This document shows, piece after piece, positions 16,812-25,690 of a DNA stretch of 37,419 nucleotides. Source of the DNA: DATBIS01 sp036556805. Lineage in GTDB: Bacteria; Actinomycetota; UBA4738; HRBIN12. The stretch lies in NCBI GenBank assembly GCA_036556805.1, contig DATBIS010000107.1:1-37419 (forward strand), given 5' to 3'. The notes under the pieces were generated by a model. The model ran no database searches, was not told the origin of the DNA, and saw nothing but the letters and a program-made list of their open reading frames with translations. The position numbers and the translations under genes are program-made. Position 1 is the first letter of the stretch. Each line of letters opens with the position of its first letter.

Positions 16812-17936
16812 TTGATCATCGGCATCCCCAAGGAGGTCAAGGACAACGAATACCGCGTGGCGGCGACGCCGGAGGGCGTCCGCGAGCTGATCCACGCCGG
16901 CCACCAGGTCGCCGTCGAATCCTCGGCGGGCCTCGGCTCCGCGATCGAGGACGACGACTACCGGAGCGCCGGGGCCGACGTCCTCCCCGACGCCGACTCC
17001 GTCTTCGCGCACGCGGACCTCATCGTGAAGGTGAAGGAGCCGCAGCCGGAGGAGTACGGGCGCTTCCGTGAGGGCCAGCCGCTCTTTACCTACCTCCATC
17101 TCGCTGCCGACGAAGGCCTTACACGGTTCCTGATGGAACGTTCGGTGGCGGCGATCGCGTACGAGACGGTGCAGGCGCCCGACGGACGGCTCCCCCTGCT
17201 CGCGCCGATGTCGGAGATCGCGGGGCGCATGTCGCCGCACGTCGGCGCGACGTATCTGGAACGACCGCGCGGCGGCCGCGGCGTGCTCGTGGGCGGGGCC
17301 TCCGGCGTCGCGCCCGCGCGCGTGGTCGTGCTGGGCGCCGGGATGGCGGGGTCGAACGCGGCCTGGATCGCGGCGGGCATGGAGGCGGAGGTCTCGATCG
17401 TCGACCGCAACGTCGAGCGCCTGCGGTTCGTCGACCAGATCTGGCGCGGCCGGATCCAGACGGTGATGTCCTCGACGCTCGGGATCGAGCAGCTGGTGCT
17501 GGAGGCCGACCTCGTCGTGGGCGCGGTGCTCGTGCCCGGCGCGAAGGCGCCCCACCTCGTGAGCGAGGAGCTCGTGTCACGGATGCGACCCGGGGCGGTG
17601 CTCGTCGACATCTCGATCGACCAGGGCGGCTGCTTCGAGACCTCGCACGTGACGACCCACTCGGACCCCGTCTACGAGCTGCACGGCGTCGTGCACTACT
17701 GCGTGGGCAACATGCCCGGCGCGGTGCCGCGTACGTCGACGTACGCGCTCACCAACGTCACGTTGCCGTACGTGCTCGCGATCGCGAACGAGGGCCTCGA
17801 GGACGCGATCCGGCGCGACCATGCGCTCGCCCTCGGGGTGAACGCGTTCGGCGGCCGGGTCACGAACGCCGGTGTCGCCGAGGCCCACGGGCTCGCGACG
17901 ACCCCGCTCGGCGACCTCGTCGACGGCCTTCCGTGA
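16812..17936 (+). CDS. ald: Alanine dehydrogenase
   Basis: This 374-residue protein interconverts alanine and pyruvate with NAD. The catalytic residues are all at family positions: R15, K75 (KVKEP), H96 (TYLHLAAD) and D270 (DISIDQGG). The Rossmann motif is GAGMAGSNAA (175-184). The start is an uncommon TTG at 16812. It is supported by AGGAGG 5 bases upstream and by the canonical opening IIGIPKEVKDNEYRVA. Only one or two domains of this kind exist per genome, and here it separates the cyclase from xerD. Confidence 0.96.
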   Translation: MIIGIPKEVKDNEYRVAATPEGVRELIHAGHQVAVESSAGLGSAIEDDDYRSAGADVLPDADSVFAHADLIVKVKEPQPEEYGRFREGQPLFTYLHLAADEGLTRFLMERSVAAIAYETVQAPDGRLPLLAPMSEIAGRMSPHVGATYLERPRGGRGVLVGGASGVAPARVVVLGAGMAGSNAAWIAAGMEAEVSIVDRNVERLRFVDQIWRGRIQTVMSSTLGIEQLVLEADLVVGAVLVPGAKAPHLVSEELVSRMRPGAVLVDISIDQGGCFETSHVTTHSDPVYELHGVVHYCVGNMPGAVPRTSTYALTNVTLPYVLAIANEGLEDAIRRDHALALGVNAFGGRVTNAGVAEAHGLATTPLGDLVDGLP

Positions 17937-17943
17937 GGCGCGC

Positions 17944-18897
17944 GTGCCGCCCACCGCGATCGCGAAGCAGGTGGGGCGCTATCTCGACCACCTGACCGTC
18001 GAACGCGGGCTGTCGCCGAACACGCTCTCCGCCTACCGGCGCGACCTCGCGCGCTACGAGCGCTTCCTTGCGACGTGGGGGATCGTCGACGCGACCCAGG
18101 CCGGCCCCGACGCCGTGGCGGCGTTCGTCGTGCAGCTGTCGTCCAGTTCGCCCGGCGGGAACGGGCGCCCGTACAAGGCGTCATCGGTCGCGCGGACCCT
18201 CTCCGCCGTGCGTTCGTTCCACCGGTTCCTCACGCGCGAGGGCGAGACGGAGCACGACCCGACGGCCGCGATCGTGCGACCGCGCGTGCCGCGAGGGCTC
18301 CCGCGCCCGCTCACGGTCGACGAGGCGCGCCGGCTGCTTCGCGCGCCCTCGGACGCCGAGCCCGCCGGACTTCGCGACCGAGCCATCCTGGAGTTGCTGT
18401 ACGGTTCCGGGTTGCGGATCTCCGAGCTCGTCGGGCTCGACGTCGACGATCTCGATCTCGAAGCGGGGAGCGTGCGCGTGCTCGGCAAGGGGTCGAAGGA
18501 GCGGGAGGTGCCGGTCGGCCGGTTCGGCCGCGAGGCGGCCGAGGCGTACCTCTCGCGCGCGCGGCCGGCGCTCGCGACCGACCACAGCCGCGCGGCGCTG
18601 TTCCTCAACCTCCGGGGCGGCCGGCTGACCCGTCAGGGCTGCGCGCAGCTTCTCGCGAAGCACGTGAAGGGCGCGGGGCTGGACCGGCGCGTGACCCTGC
18701 ACACGCTTCGCCACTCGTTCGCGACCCACCTACTCGAGGGCGGCGCGGACGTGCGCGTCGTCCAGGAGCTGCTGGGCCATGCGAGCGTCGCCACCACGCA
18801 GGTGTACACCCTCGTGACGCGCGACCACCTTCGCGAGGTGTACTTCACGTCGCATCCGCGGGCCCGCCGGGAGGGAGGCAAGGCCCGTGCTCGATGA
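17944..18897 (+). CDS. xerD: Tyrosine recombinase XerD
   Basis: This 317-residue recombinase has the SAM-like core-binding domain (about 5-105) and the catalytic domain with the full set R158 (GLRISEL), K182 (GKGSKERE), H253 and R256 (HTLRHSFATHLL), H279 (LGHAS) and nucleophile Y288. It resolves chromosome dimers at dif with XerC. The size and sequence fit the chromosomal XerD rather than a phage integrase, and the flanks are core genes. Start GTG 17944 lies 7 bases after the ald stop. Its last 11 bases overlap the DksA-type gene. Confidence 0.93.
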   Translation: MPPTAIAKQVGRYLDHLTVERGLSPNTLSAYRRDLARYERFLATWGIVDATQAGPDAVAAFVVQLSSSSPGGNGRPYKASSVARTLSAVRSFHRFLTREGETEHDPTAAIVRPRVPRGLPRPLTVDEARRLLRAPSDAEPAGLRDRAILELLYGSGLRISELVGLDVDDLDLEAGSVRVLGKGSKEREVPVGRFGREAAEAYLSRARPALATDHSRAALFLNLRGGRLTRQGCAQLLAKHVKGAGLDRRVTLHTLRHSFATHLLEGGADVRVVQELLGHASVATTQVYTLVTRDHLREVYFTSHPRARREGGKARAR

Positions 18898-19243
18898 GGC
18901 GACGCTCACACGCCTCCGCGCTGAGCTCGAGGAGCAGGTCGGGCACCTGCGCAAGGAGATCGTGGAGCAGGGAGCGGACCCCGACTCCGACGAGGTGGAG
19001 CTCGCTCAGGATGCAGGGTTCTCCGACCGGTCGCACTCCACCGAGGAGCGCTCGCGGCTGATCTCGGTCGTCAAGGCCCTGCGGTCGAACCTGCGAGACG
19101 CGGAGCACGCGCTCGCGAAGATGGACTCGGGCTCGTACGGGACCTGTGAGCGATGCGGCCGGCCGATCTCCCCGGAGCGGCTGGAAGCGCTGCCCTGGGC
19201 GCTCCTGTGCATCAGCTGCAAGCAGAAGGGGATCTCGGGGTGA
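18887..19243 (+). CDS. TraR/DksA family zinc-finger protein
   Basis: This 118-residue protein has a long N-terminal coiled coil (about 5-80) and a four-cysteine zinc finger: C87, C90, C108 and C111. In DksA the coiled coil enters the RNA polymerase secondary channel. The acidic DxxDxA tip of enteric DksA is not evident, so a polymerase role is possible but unproved. GTG 18887 has GGGAGG 8 bases upstream, inside xerD. The stop overlaps deoB as GTGA. Confidence 0.87.
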   Translation: MLDEATLTRLRAELEEQVGHLRKEIVEQGADPDSDEVELAQDAGFSDRSHSTEERSRLISVVKALRSNLRDAEHALAKMDSGSYGTCERCGRPISPERLEALPWALLCISCKQKGISG

Positions 19244-20427
19244 CGGGCGCGCGCGTCCCGCGCGTGCTGGTCCTGGTGTGCGATTCCTGGGGGGTTGGGG
19301 ACGCGCCCGACGCCGAGGCGTACGGCGACGCGGGCGCCGACACGCTCGGCCACGTGGCGAGCGCCGTGGGCGGCCTGCGCGCGCCGAACCTCGCCGCGTG
19401 GGGCCTCGGGCGCCTCACCTCGATCGAGGGGGTCTCCGCCGAAGCGGCGCGTGAGGGCACCGCATCCGGCCGGGCCACGGAGCGCTCGGCCGGCAAGGAC
19501 ACGACGACGGGTCACTGGGAGATGATGGGGCTCGTGCTGGAACGTCCGTTTCCGCTGTATCCCAACGGGTTCCCGCCGGACGTCATGCTCGAGTTCGAGT
19601 CGGCGATCGGGCGGCCCTCGCTCGGCAACGTCGCGGCGTCGGGAACGGAGATCATCGCGCGGCTCGGAGAGGAACACCTGCGCACCGGTCGCCCGATCGT
19701 GTACACGAGCGGCGACTCGGTCTTTCAGATCGCATGCCACAAGAAGGTCGTGCCGCTCCAACAACTGTACGAGTGGTGCCGTGCCGCCCGCCGGATCCTC
19801 CAGGGCGAGCACGCGGTCGGGCGCGTGATCGCCCGGCCGTTCGAAGGCGAGCCCGGGTCGTTCGTGCGGAGCCCGGAGCGAAGGGACTTCTCGTTGCCGC
19901 CGCCGGGCCCGACCGTGCTCGACGCGCTCGCCGGCGCGGGGGTGTCCGTGTACGGGGTCGGGAAGATCCGCGACATCTTCTGCGGGCAGGGCATCGCGGA
20001 CGGCCGCTACTCCGACTCGAACGACCACGGGGTCGACCTCACGCTCGAGTACCTCGCTCGGCCCGGTCCCGCGCTCGTGTTCTCGAACCTCGTCGACTTC
20101 GACTCCAAGTACGGACACCGCAACGACCCCGAGGGCTACGCGGGGGCGGTGGAGGCTCTCGACGCGCGCATCCCCGACCTCGAACGCGGCCTGGACGGCG
20201 GGATGGCGCTCCTCACCGGCGACCACGGGTGCGATCCCACGACGCCCTCGACCGACCACACGCGCGAGCGGACGCCGCTGCTCGCCGCCGGCCTGCCCGG
20301 CGGGCTCCCGCGCGAGATCGGCACCCGGGCGGGCTTCGGCGACCTCGGTGCAACCGTCGCCGACCTCCTCGGGGTCGCGGTCGACCCTGCGTTCGGCACC
20401 AGCTTCGCGGCGGAGCTCGGGTTCTGA
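19240..20427 (+). CDS. deoB: Phosphopentomutase
   Basis: This 395-residue enzyme of the alkaline-phosphatase superfamily converts (deoxy)ribose-1-phosphate to the 5-phosphate. Metal and catalytic motifs are CDSWGVGDAPDA (D15), GKDTTTGHWE (85-94), FDSKYGHRNDPEGYA, and LTGDHGCDPTT followed by DHTRERTPLL. The length is normal. It works directly downstream of nucleoside phosphorylases such as the next gene, so the pair forms a nucleoside-salvage module. Confidence 0.95.
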   Translation: MTGARVPRVLVLVCDSWGVGDAPDAEAYGDAGADTLGHVASAVGGLRAPNLAAWGLGRLTSIEGVSAEAAREGTASGRATERSAGKDTTTGHWEMMGLVLERPFPLYPNGFPPDVMLEFESAIGRPSLGNVAASGTEIIARLGEEHLRTGRPIVYTSGDSVFQIACHKKVVPLQQLYEWCRAARRILQGEHAVGRVIARPFEGEPGSFVRSPERRDFSLPPPGPTVLDALAGAGVSVYGVGKIRDIFCGQGIADGRYSDSNDHGVDLTLEYLARPGPALVFSNLVDFDSKYGHRNDPEGYAGAVEALDARIPDLERGLDGGMALLTGDHGCDPTTPSTDHTRERTPLLAAGLPGGLPREIGTRAGFGDLGATVADLLGVAVDPAFGTSFAAELGF

Positions 20428-20553
20428 CGTGGCCGGAAGAACGCTCGAGTTGAGGTTCGCCCTGCGCGCAAAGGCCGGCCGCCGGCGAGCGAACCCTGAC
20501 CCTCGACCGGAGGATGGCCTTGGGTGCGCACCGAGCGAGGGGTGTGGCTCTCG

Positions 20554-21882
20554 ATGACGCGCTGGGACCCGCGGACGGTCGTGGCGGCGAAGCGGGACGG
20601 CCGGACGCTCGATCGACGTGAGATCGAGGCGTTCGTCGACGGTTACACGCGAGGGGATGTGAGCGACGCGCTGGCCGCCGCCTTCCTCATGGCCTCTCTC
20701 GTGCGCGGCCTCGACGCCTCCGAGACGCTTGCCCTCACCCGCGCGATGGTCGAGTCCGGCGACACGGTGACGTTCGAGGCGATCGCGGCCCCCACGGTCG
20801 ACAAGCACTCGACCGGCGGGGTCGCCGACGGCGTCACGCTCGTCTTCGCGCCGGTCGCGGCGGCCCTCGGGCTGGCCGTCGCGAAGCTCTCGGGCCGGGG
20901 CCTCGGCCACACGGGCGGGACGCTCGACAAGCTCGAGGCGATCCCCGGGCTCCGTACCGACCTCACCCCGGCGGAGATCGAGCGGCAGGTCGAGGCGATC
21001 GGGTGCGCGGTGGCCGCGCAGTCGCCGAACCTCGTTCCCGCCGACGGGGCGCTCTACGCGCTGCGGGACGCCACCGCGACCGTGCCGTCGATCCCGCTCA
21101 TCGCAGCGAGCGTGATGTCGAAGAAGCTCGCCGTGGCGACCGACCTCATCGTGCTCGACGTGAAGGCGGGATCGGGGGCGTTCATGAAGACGCCGGACGA
21201 CGGGCGGGAGCTCGCGCGCGCCTGCCTCGAGCTGGCCTCGGGCTGGGGCCGGCGCGCGCTCGCCGCCGTGACCGACATGTCGCAACCGCTCGGCGACGCG
21301 ATCGGCAACGCGCTGGACGTCGCGGAGGCCGTCTCGCTGCTCCGTGGCGAGGTGGGCGGCCGCCTCCGCGAGCTCGTCGTTGCGTTCGTCGCGCGAGCGG
21401 CGACCGCCGAGCTCGGCGTCCCGGCCGAGGAAGCCGAAGCGAAGACCGAGCACGTGCTCTCTTCTGGCGAGGCGCTCGACCGGTTCCGCCGCATGGTCGA
21501 GGCGCAGGGCGGCGACCCCCGAGTGGCGGACGACCCCGAGGGAGTGTTGCCCCGGGCTCCGGTCGTCGTCGCGCTCGCGAGCGATCGAGGGGGCACGCTC
21601 GCCTCGGTCGACGCCGAGGAGCTCGGCCTCGCGAGCGGAGCCCTCGGGGCGGGCCGTGTGCGAAAGGGCGATCCGATCGACCCCGCCGTGGGCATCGTCT
21701 TCCATGCGAAGGTCGGCGACCCGATCGAGGAGGGCGCGCCGATCGGCGAGATCCACGCGACGTCGTCCGACGCGGCCGACGAGGCGCGCAGCCGCGTGCT
21801 CGCCGCACTCACGTTCCGGGACGGGCCCGTCGAGCCCCCGCCACTCGTGCACGGCTGGGTCGTCGACGGAGGGGGAGGCTGA
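20554..21882 (+). CDS. deoA: Pyrimidine-nucleoside (thymidine) phosphorylase
   Basis: This 442-residue protein splits thymidine or uridine with phosphate. Signatures are DKHSTGGVADG (83-93), KLSGRGLGHTGGTLDKLE (111-128) and the family-typical KAGSGAFMK. The last 100 residues form the alpha/beta C-terminal domain (PYNP_C). ATG 20554 gives the expected N-terminus. An in-frame GTG at 20524, with GGAGG 10 bases upstream, would add 10 residues and is a serious alternative. The 126-bp gap after deoB is GC-rich with a GGCCGGCCGCCGGC repeat but no evident -10 box. Confidence 0.93.
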   Translation: MTRWDPRTVVAAKRDGRTLDRREIEAFVDGYTRGDVSDALAAAFLMASLVRGLDASETLALTRAMVESGDTVTFEAIAAPTVDKHSTGGVADGVTLVFAPVAAALGLAVAKLSGRGLGHTGGTLDKLEAIPGLRTDLTPAEIERQVEAIGCAVAAQSPNLVPADGALYALRDATATVPSIPLIAASVMSKKLAVATDLIVLDVKAGSGAFMKTPDDGRELARACLELASGWGRRALAAVTDMSQPLGDAIGNALDVAEAVSLLRGEVGGRLRELVVAFVARAATAELGVPAEEAEAKTEHVLSSGEALDRFRRMVEAQGGDPRVADDPEGVLPRAPVVVALASDRGGTLASVDAEELGLASGALGAGRVRKGDPIDPAVGIVFHAKVGDPIEEGAPIGEIHATSSDAADEARSRVLAALTFRDGPVEPPPLVHGWVVDGGGG

Positions 21883-22523
21883 TGGACCTTCGGCTCGCGT
21901 TCTACCTGCTCGTGGGGCTGTTGGTGGGGATGATCGCGCGCGAGTTCGCCCGCTCGTTCGTCGCGACGCGCATCGGCGACCCCACCCCCCGCCTCTGGGG
22001 CCGCCTTTCGCTGAACCCGCGGTCGTGGTTCGAACCGTTCGGGAGCGGGCTCCTCCCGGGCCTGATCGTCGCGCTGTGGGCGGTCGGCTCGAACTTTCTT
22101 CCGCCGCCGTTCGCGTACGCCAAGCCGGCGCCGGTCGACCCGGCCCGTTGGCGGAACACCCGCCGCGACGCGATCGTCATCTCCCTCGCGGGCCCGGTCG
22201 CGAACGTCGCGGTGGCGGCCGTCGCGGGGGTCCTGCTGCGCGCGGGCACGACGGGCGAGGCGGGATTCTTCCTCGTCGCGTTCCTGCTCGCGAACGTCAC
22301 GCTCGCGGTGGGGCACCTGCTCCCGATCCCGGGTCTCGACGGCGCGCGCATCGTGGGCGTCTTCCTCCCACCGCGCGCGGCCGAGGTGTACCGGCACGCG
22401 GACCAGTACCTGCCGCTGATCATCCTCGTCGTCTTCTTCCTGCTCGCGAACCCGCTCCTCACGATCGTGGACGCCTTCTCGAACGTGCTCTGCCGCCTGC
22501 TCGCCGGCTTCAACTGCCGCTAA
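21882..22523 (+). CDS. M50-like (site-2 protease family) membrane protein lacking zinc ligands
   Basis: This 213-residue integral membrane protein aligns with the small M50 site-2 proteases. It has the IGDPTPRLWGRLSLNPRSW region after the first helix, an AGPVANVAVA helix, and HLLPIPGLDGARI, which corresponds to the NLLPIPPLDGGRI motif. The HExxH position, however, reads REFAR (R20-E21-R24): both histidines are arginine (CGC codons). As annotated it should not bind catalytic zinc. It overlaps deoA by one base (TGATG). It may be a pseudoprotease with a binding or regulatory role. Confidence 0.85.
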   Translation: MDLRLAFYLLVGLLVGMIAREFARSFVATRIGDPTPRLWGRLSLNPRSWFEPFGSGLLPGLIVALWAVGSNFLPPPFAYAKPAPVDPARWRNTRRDAIVISLAGPVANVAVAAVAGVLLRAGTTGEAGFFLVAFLLANVTLAVGHLLPIPGLDGARIVGVFLPPRAAEVYRHADQYLPLIILVVFFLLANPLLTIVDAFSNVLCRLLAGFNCR

Positions 22524-22555
22524 GCCCCGCTCCCCGTTCGCGAGAAGGGGCGCGC

Positions 22556-22561
22556 TATCAT
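22556..22561 (+). promoter_or_regulatory. -10 box (TATCAT) of trpS
   Basis: TATCAT ends 10 bases before GTG 22572, predicting a leader of about 4 bases. There is no room for a T-box leader, which some tryptophanyl-tRNA synthetase genes have. Confidence 0.4.
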
Positions 22562-22571
22562 CGCCGGCATC

Positions 22572-23564
22572 GTGGCCGCCGACGATCGCAAGCGCGTCCT
22601 CACGGGCTATCGCCCGACCGGCGCGCTGCACCTCGGGCACTGGGCTGGCAACATCGAGAACATGCTCCGGCTCCAGGACGAGCACGAGAGCTTCTTCTTC
22701 GTCGCCGACTGGCACATGCTCACGACGGACTACGACCGCACCGAGCTGCTTCCCGAGCGCGTCCGCGAGCTCGTGCTGGACTGGCTCGCCGCGGGGATCG
22801 ACCCCGAGCGCAGCACGATCTACCGGCAGTCCGACCTCCCGGAGGTCGCCGAGATGGCGCTGCTCTTCGGGATGATCACGCCGCTCGGCTGGCTCGAACG
22901 CGTGCCGACCTATAAGGAGCGGTTGCGCGATCTCGCCGAGCGCGACATCTCGAACTTCGGGCTGCTCGGCTACCCGCTCTTGCAGACCGTCGACATCACG
23001 ATCGTGCGCGGGGAGCTCGTGCCGGTGGGGGAGGACCAGGTCGCCCACCTCGAGATCAGCCGGGAGATCGTCCGCCGGTTCAACCGGCTGTACGGCGACG
23101 TCCTCCTGGAACCGCAGGCGCTGCTGTCCTCGACGCCGCTCATTCCGGGTTCGGACGGCAGGAAGATGTCGAAGTCCCTCGACAACGCCATCGGCGTGCG
23201 CGACGAACCCGACGAGATCCGCGCGAAGGTCCGTTCGTTCATCACCGACCCCGAGAAGGTGCGGCTGGGCGATCCCGGTCGTCCCGAGATCTGCCCGGTG
23301 TTCGCCTTGCACCGCAAGTTCTCTCCCGACATCGTCGACTGGACCGAGGAGCACTGCCGCACCGGCGAGCTGGGCTGCGTGGACTGCAAGACGAACCTCG
23401 CCGATCGCCTGATCGAGCACTTCCGCCCGTATCGCGAACGCCGCGCGGAGCTCGAGGGGGAGAAGGACCTCGCGCTCGAGGTGCTCGCCGCGGGGCGCGA
23501 CAAGGTACGACCCATCGCTCGGAACACCGTCGAGGCCGTCCGGGAGGCGATGCACCTCTCGTGA
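22572..23564 (+). CDS. trpS: Tryptophanyl-tRNA synthetase
   Basis: This 330-residue class I synthetase has the HIGH-type motif HLGH (20-23, in GALHLGHWAGN) and KMSKS (198-202). It also has the GYPLLQTVDI and PVGEDQVAHLE segments that line the TrpRS active site. The C-terminal helices carry a Cys pair (GCVDCK) usual in this subgroup. It starts a transcription unit with scpA and scpB, and its stop overlaps scpA as GTGA. Confidence 0.96.
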   Translation: MAADDRKRVLTGYRPTGALHLGHWAGNIENMLRLQDEHESFFFVADWHMLTTDYDRTELLPERVRELVLDWLAAGIDPERSTIYRQSDLPEVAEMALLFGMITPLGWLERVPTYKERLRDLAERDISNFGLLGYPLLQTVDITIVRGELVPVGEDQVAHLEISREIVRRFNRLYGDVLLEPQALLSSTPLIPGSDGRKMSKSLDNAIGVRDEPDEIRAKVRSFITDPEKVRLGDPGRPEICPVFALHRKFSPDIVDWTEEHCRTGELGCVDCKTNLADRLIEHFRPYRERRAELEGEKDLALEVLAAGRDKVRPIARNTVEAVREAMHLS

Positions 23565-24298
23565 GCGTCGACGCCACCGACGGCTTCACCGTCGAACTGC
23601 CCGTGTACGCCGGGCCGTTCCGGCTCCTCGCCGACCTCATCCTCGAGCAGAAGGTCGACGTCTGCGACGTGCCGGTCGCGGCCGTGACCGATCGGTTCCT
23701 CGCGCACGCGAACGAGGCGGAGGCGTGGAACCTCGAGGAGGCCACGTGGTTCCTCGCGATCTGCGCCTTGCTGCTCGAGATGAAGGTCGGGCGCCTGATG
23801 CCGCGGCATCGTCCCGCCGAGGAGGAGGACGTGCTGGGCGGCTCGCCCGACCTCGCGTACGCGCGCTCGATGGAGCTGGCGGCGTTCCGCCGGATCACGG
23901 TGGAGGTCGCGAGGCGCCTCGAGGCCGAGGCCGGCTTCTTCGCGCGCGACATCGGGCCCGGGCCGGAGTTCGCCCATCTGTATCCGGACGTGCTCGAGCG
24001 CCTTGCGCCGGCCGACCTCGCCGCGGTCGCCGCGCGCATGCTGCGTCCGCCGCCGATGCTCGACCTCTCGCACGTGACGCCGATCCGCTTCACGGTCGCC
24101 GACGCGATCGGCGAGGTCCACGCGCGCATGACCGGAAGGGGAGGGCCGGCGAGCTTCCGCTCGCTCGTGGCCGACTGCGAAGACCGGATCCACGTGGTCG
24201 TGCGCTTCCTCGCGCTCCTCGAGCTGTACCGTGAAGGCAAGGTCGAGCTTCAGCAGGGCGACACGTTCGGAGAGATCGAGGTCGAGTGGAGGGGTTGA
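23561..24298 (+). CDS. scpA: Segregation and condensation protein A
   Basis: This 245-residue kleisin links SMC heads. It begins with the typical ELPVYAGPFRLLADLILEQK motif and VDVCDVPVAAVTDRF. The central LAICALLLEMKVGRLMP helix contacts the SMC neck. The C-terminal winged helix ends with VRFLALLELYREGKVELQQ. It overlaps trpS by 4 bases and is followed by scpB, the usual order. Confidence 0.94.
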   Translation: MSVDATDGFTVELPVYAGPFRLLADLILEQKVDVCDVPVAAVTDRFLAHANEAEAWNLEEATWFLAICALLLEMKVGRLMPRHRPAEEEDVLGGSPDLAYARSMELAAFRRITVEVARRLEAEAGFFARDIGPGPEFAHLYPDVLERLAPADLAAVAARMLRPPPMLDLSHVTPIRFTVADAIGEVHARMTGRGGPASFRSLVADCEDRIHVVVRFLALLELYREGKVELQQGDTFGEIEVEWRG

Positions 24299-24300
24299 AC

Positions 24301-24915
24301 GTGGACGGAGCGGATGCCAAGCGCGCGCTCGAGGCGCTCTTCTTCGTGTCGGACGAGCCGCTCAGCGGGGCGGTGATCGCCCAGGCGCTCGGGATCGAGC
24401 GGACGCGCGTCGATCGGCTCTGCGAGGAGCTCGCCGGGGACCTCGAGGACCGGGGATCGGGGCTGGTGCTGCGCAACGTGGCGGGCGGCTGGCGGCTGTT
24501 CACCCATCCGGAGGCGGCCGCGATCGTCGAGCAGTTCGTGCTGTCGTCGCGTCAGGCTCGCCTCACGAAGGCCGCGCTCGAAACCCTCGCGATCGTGGCG
24601 TACAAGCAGCCGGTGACGCGTCATCAGATCAGCGGCGTGCGCGGCGTGAACTCCGACGGCGTGCTGCGGGCGCTGCAGGACCGGGGGCTGATCCAGGAGG
24701 TCGGCCGGGAGGAGACGCCGGGCCGGCCGCTCCTGTACGGCACCAGCCCGGCGTTTCTCGAGCGGCTCGGCCTGCCGTCGCTCGCGGCGCTCCCGTCGAT
24801 CGCGCCGCTGCTCGGGCTGGACGAGGCCGATCCCGAGCAGACCGACGCCGAACCGGCCGGTGAGGACGTCGTGGAGATGCCGGAGACCGTCGACGCCGAC
24901 ATCGACCCGGACTGA
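24301..24915 (+). CDS. scpB: Segregation and condensation protein B
   Basis: This 204-residue protein contains two winged-helix domains. Signatures are ALEALFFVSDEPLS, GWRLFT, LTKAALETLAIVAYKQPVTR, and the following VRGVNSDGVLRALQDRGLI. The acidic tail (from about 175) is usual. It dimerises and completes the SMC-ScpAB condensin. GTG 24301 is preferred because GGAGGGG lies 8 bases upstream. An earlier in-frame GTG at 24286 would add 5 residues. Confidence 0.94.
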   Translation: MDGADAKRALEALFFVSDEPLSGAVIAQALGIERTRVDRLCEELAGDLEDRGSGLVLRNVAGGWRLFTHPEAAAIVEQFVLSSRQARLTKAALETLAIVAYKQPVTRHQISGVRGVNSDGVLRALQDRGLIQEVGREETPGRPLLYGTSPAFLERLGLPSLAALPSIAPLLGLDEADPEQTDAEPAGEDVVEMPETVDADIDPD

Positions 24916-25645
24916 GCCCGCCGACGAGGAGCTGCGGCTCCAGCGCGCCCTCGCGCGCGGGGGGTTCGGCTCTCGTCGAGCGTGCGAGCAGCTCATCGTC
25001 GAGGGAAGGGTGACGGTGAACGGCGCCGTGGCCACGCTCGGCGACCGCGTTCGGGTGGGTCGCGACACCGTGCGCGTGGACGGCGTCGGCGTGAACCTCG
25101 ACCCCGACGCGAGGTATTACGCGCTCCACAAGCCCCGCGGGATCGTGAGCACGATGCGCGACCAACGCGATCGCGCCGATCTCAGGCCGTACCTGCCCCA
25201 GGAGGGTCCCCGCGTGTTCCCCGTCGGGCGCCTCGACCGGGACTCGGAGGGGCTGCTGCTGCTCACGAACGACGGCGCGCTCGCGAATCGCCTGCTGCAC
25301 CCCCGGTACGGTGTCGAGAAGGAGTACCTCGCGGAGGTGGAGGGCGTGCCGAGCACGCGGCAACTCGCCCGGCTCCGCGCCGGCGTCGAGCTCGACGACG
25401 GTCCGGCGCGAGCGGTATCGGCGCGATCGGCGGGCAGGGCAGGAGAGCGGGGGGCCGTGCGCCTGGTCGTGACCGAGGGCCGCAAACGTGAGGTCCGCCG
25501 CCTGCTCGCGGCGGTGGGGCTTCCGGTGACGCGGCTCGTCCGGCTGCGCGTGGGCGCCGTCCGGTTGGGCCGGCTGCCGCCGGGGGAGCTTCGAGCGCTC
25601 ACGACGGACGAGGTGCGGGCGCTCTCGAAGGCCGCCGGCCTGTAG
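24860..25645 (+). CDS. rluB: Ribosomal large-subunit pseudouridine synthase B-type
   Basis: This protein has an N-terminal S4 domain (LQRALARGGFGSRRACEQLI) followed by the RsuA/RluB catalytic domain. That domain carries the motif GRLDRDSEGLLLLTNDG with catalytic aspartate D126, and ends with VTEGRKREVRRLLAAVGLPV. It should isomerise a uridine in 23S rRNA. The start is uncertain. GTG 24860 overlaps scpB by 56 bases and adds an arginine/threonine-rich stretch. A CTG at 24932 would begin just before the S4 domain. It corresponds by position to Rv1711. Confidence 0.92.
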   Translation: MRTSWRCRRPSTPTSTRTEPADEELRLQRALARGGFGSRRACEQLIVEGRVTVNGAVATLGDRVRVGRDTVRVDGVGVNLDPDARYYALHKPRGIVSTMRDQRDRADLRPYLPQEGPRVFPVGRLDRDSEGLLLLTNDGALANRLLHPRYGVEKEYLAEVEGVPSTRQLARLRAGVELDDGPARAVSARSAGRAGERGAVRLVVTEGRKREVRRLLAAVGLPVTRLVRLRVGAVRLGRLPPGELRALTTDEVRALSKAAGL

Positions 25646-25659
25646 CCTGGGCCGGCGGC
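25631..25659 (+). promoter_or_regulatory. 10-bp GC hairpin around the rluB stop, with an embedded -10 box for aroH
   Basis: GCCGCCGGCC (25631-25640) pairs perfectly with GGCCGGCGGC (25650-25659). The 9-base loop contains the rluB stop TAG and the -10-like TAGCCT (25643-25648). There is no T run, so it may be a non-canonical terminator, an operator, or both. The predicted aroH start is near 25655, with a leader carrying GGGGAG at 25679-25684. Confidence 0.4.
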
Positions 25660-25690
25660 GAGGCGGCCTCGTCCGGTTGGGGAGCGCGTG

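Noticed and set aside
17944..18897. Tyrosine recombinase as a sign of an integrated element
   Set aside because: Sequence and length fit chromosomal XerD, the flanks are core genes, and no attachment-site repeats or phage genes are seen.
20514..20553. ATG at 20514 with GGAGG immediately upstream as a deoA start
   Set aside because: It is out of frame with deoA and gives no recognisable product. The GGAGG could instead serve the in-frame GTG at 20524.
22524..22571. T-box or attenuator ahead of trpS
   Set aside because: Only 48 bases separate the genes and the -10 box predicts a leader of about 4 bases, far too short for a T-box.
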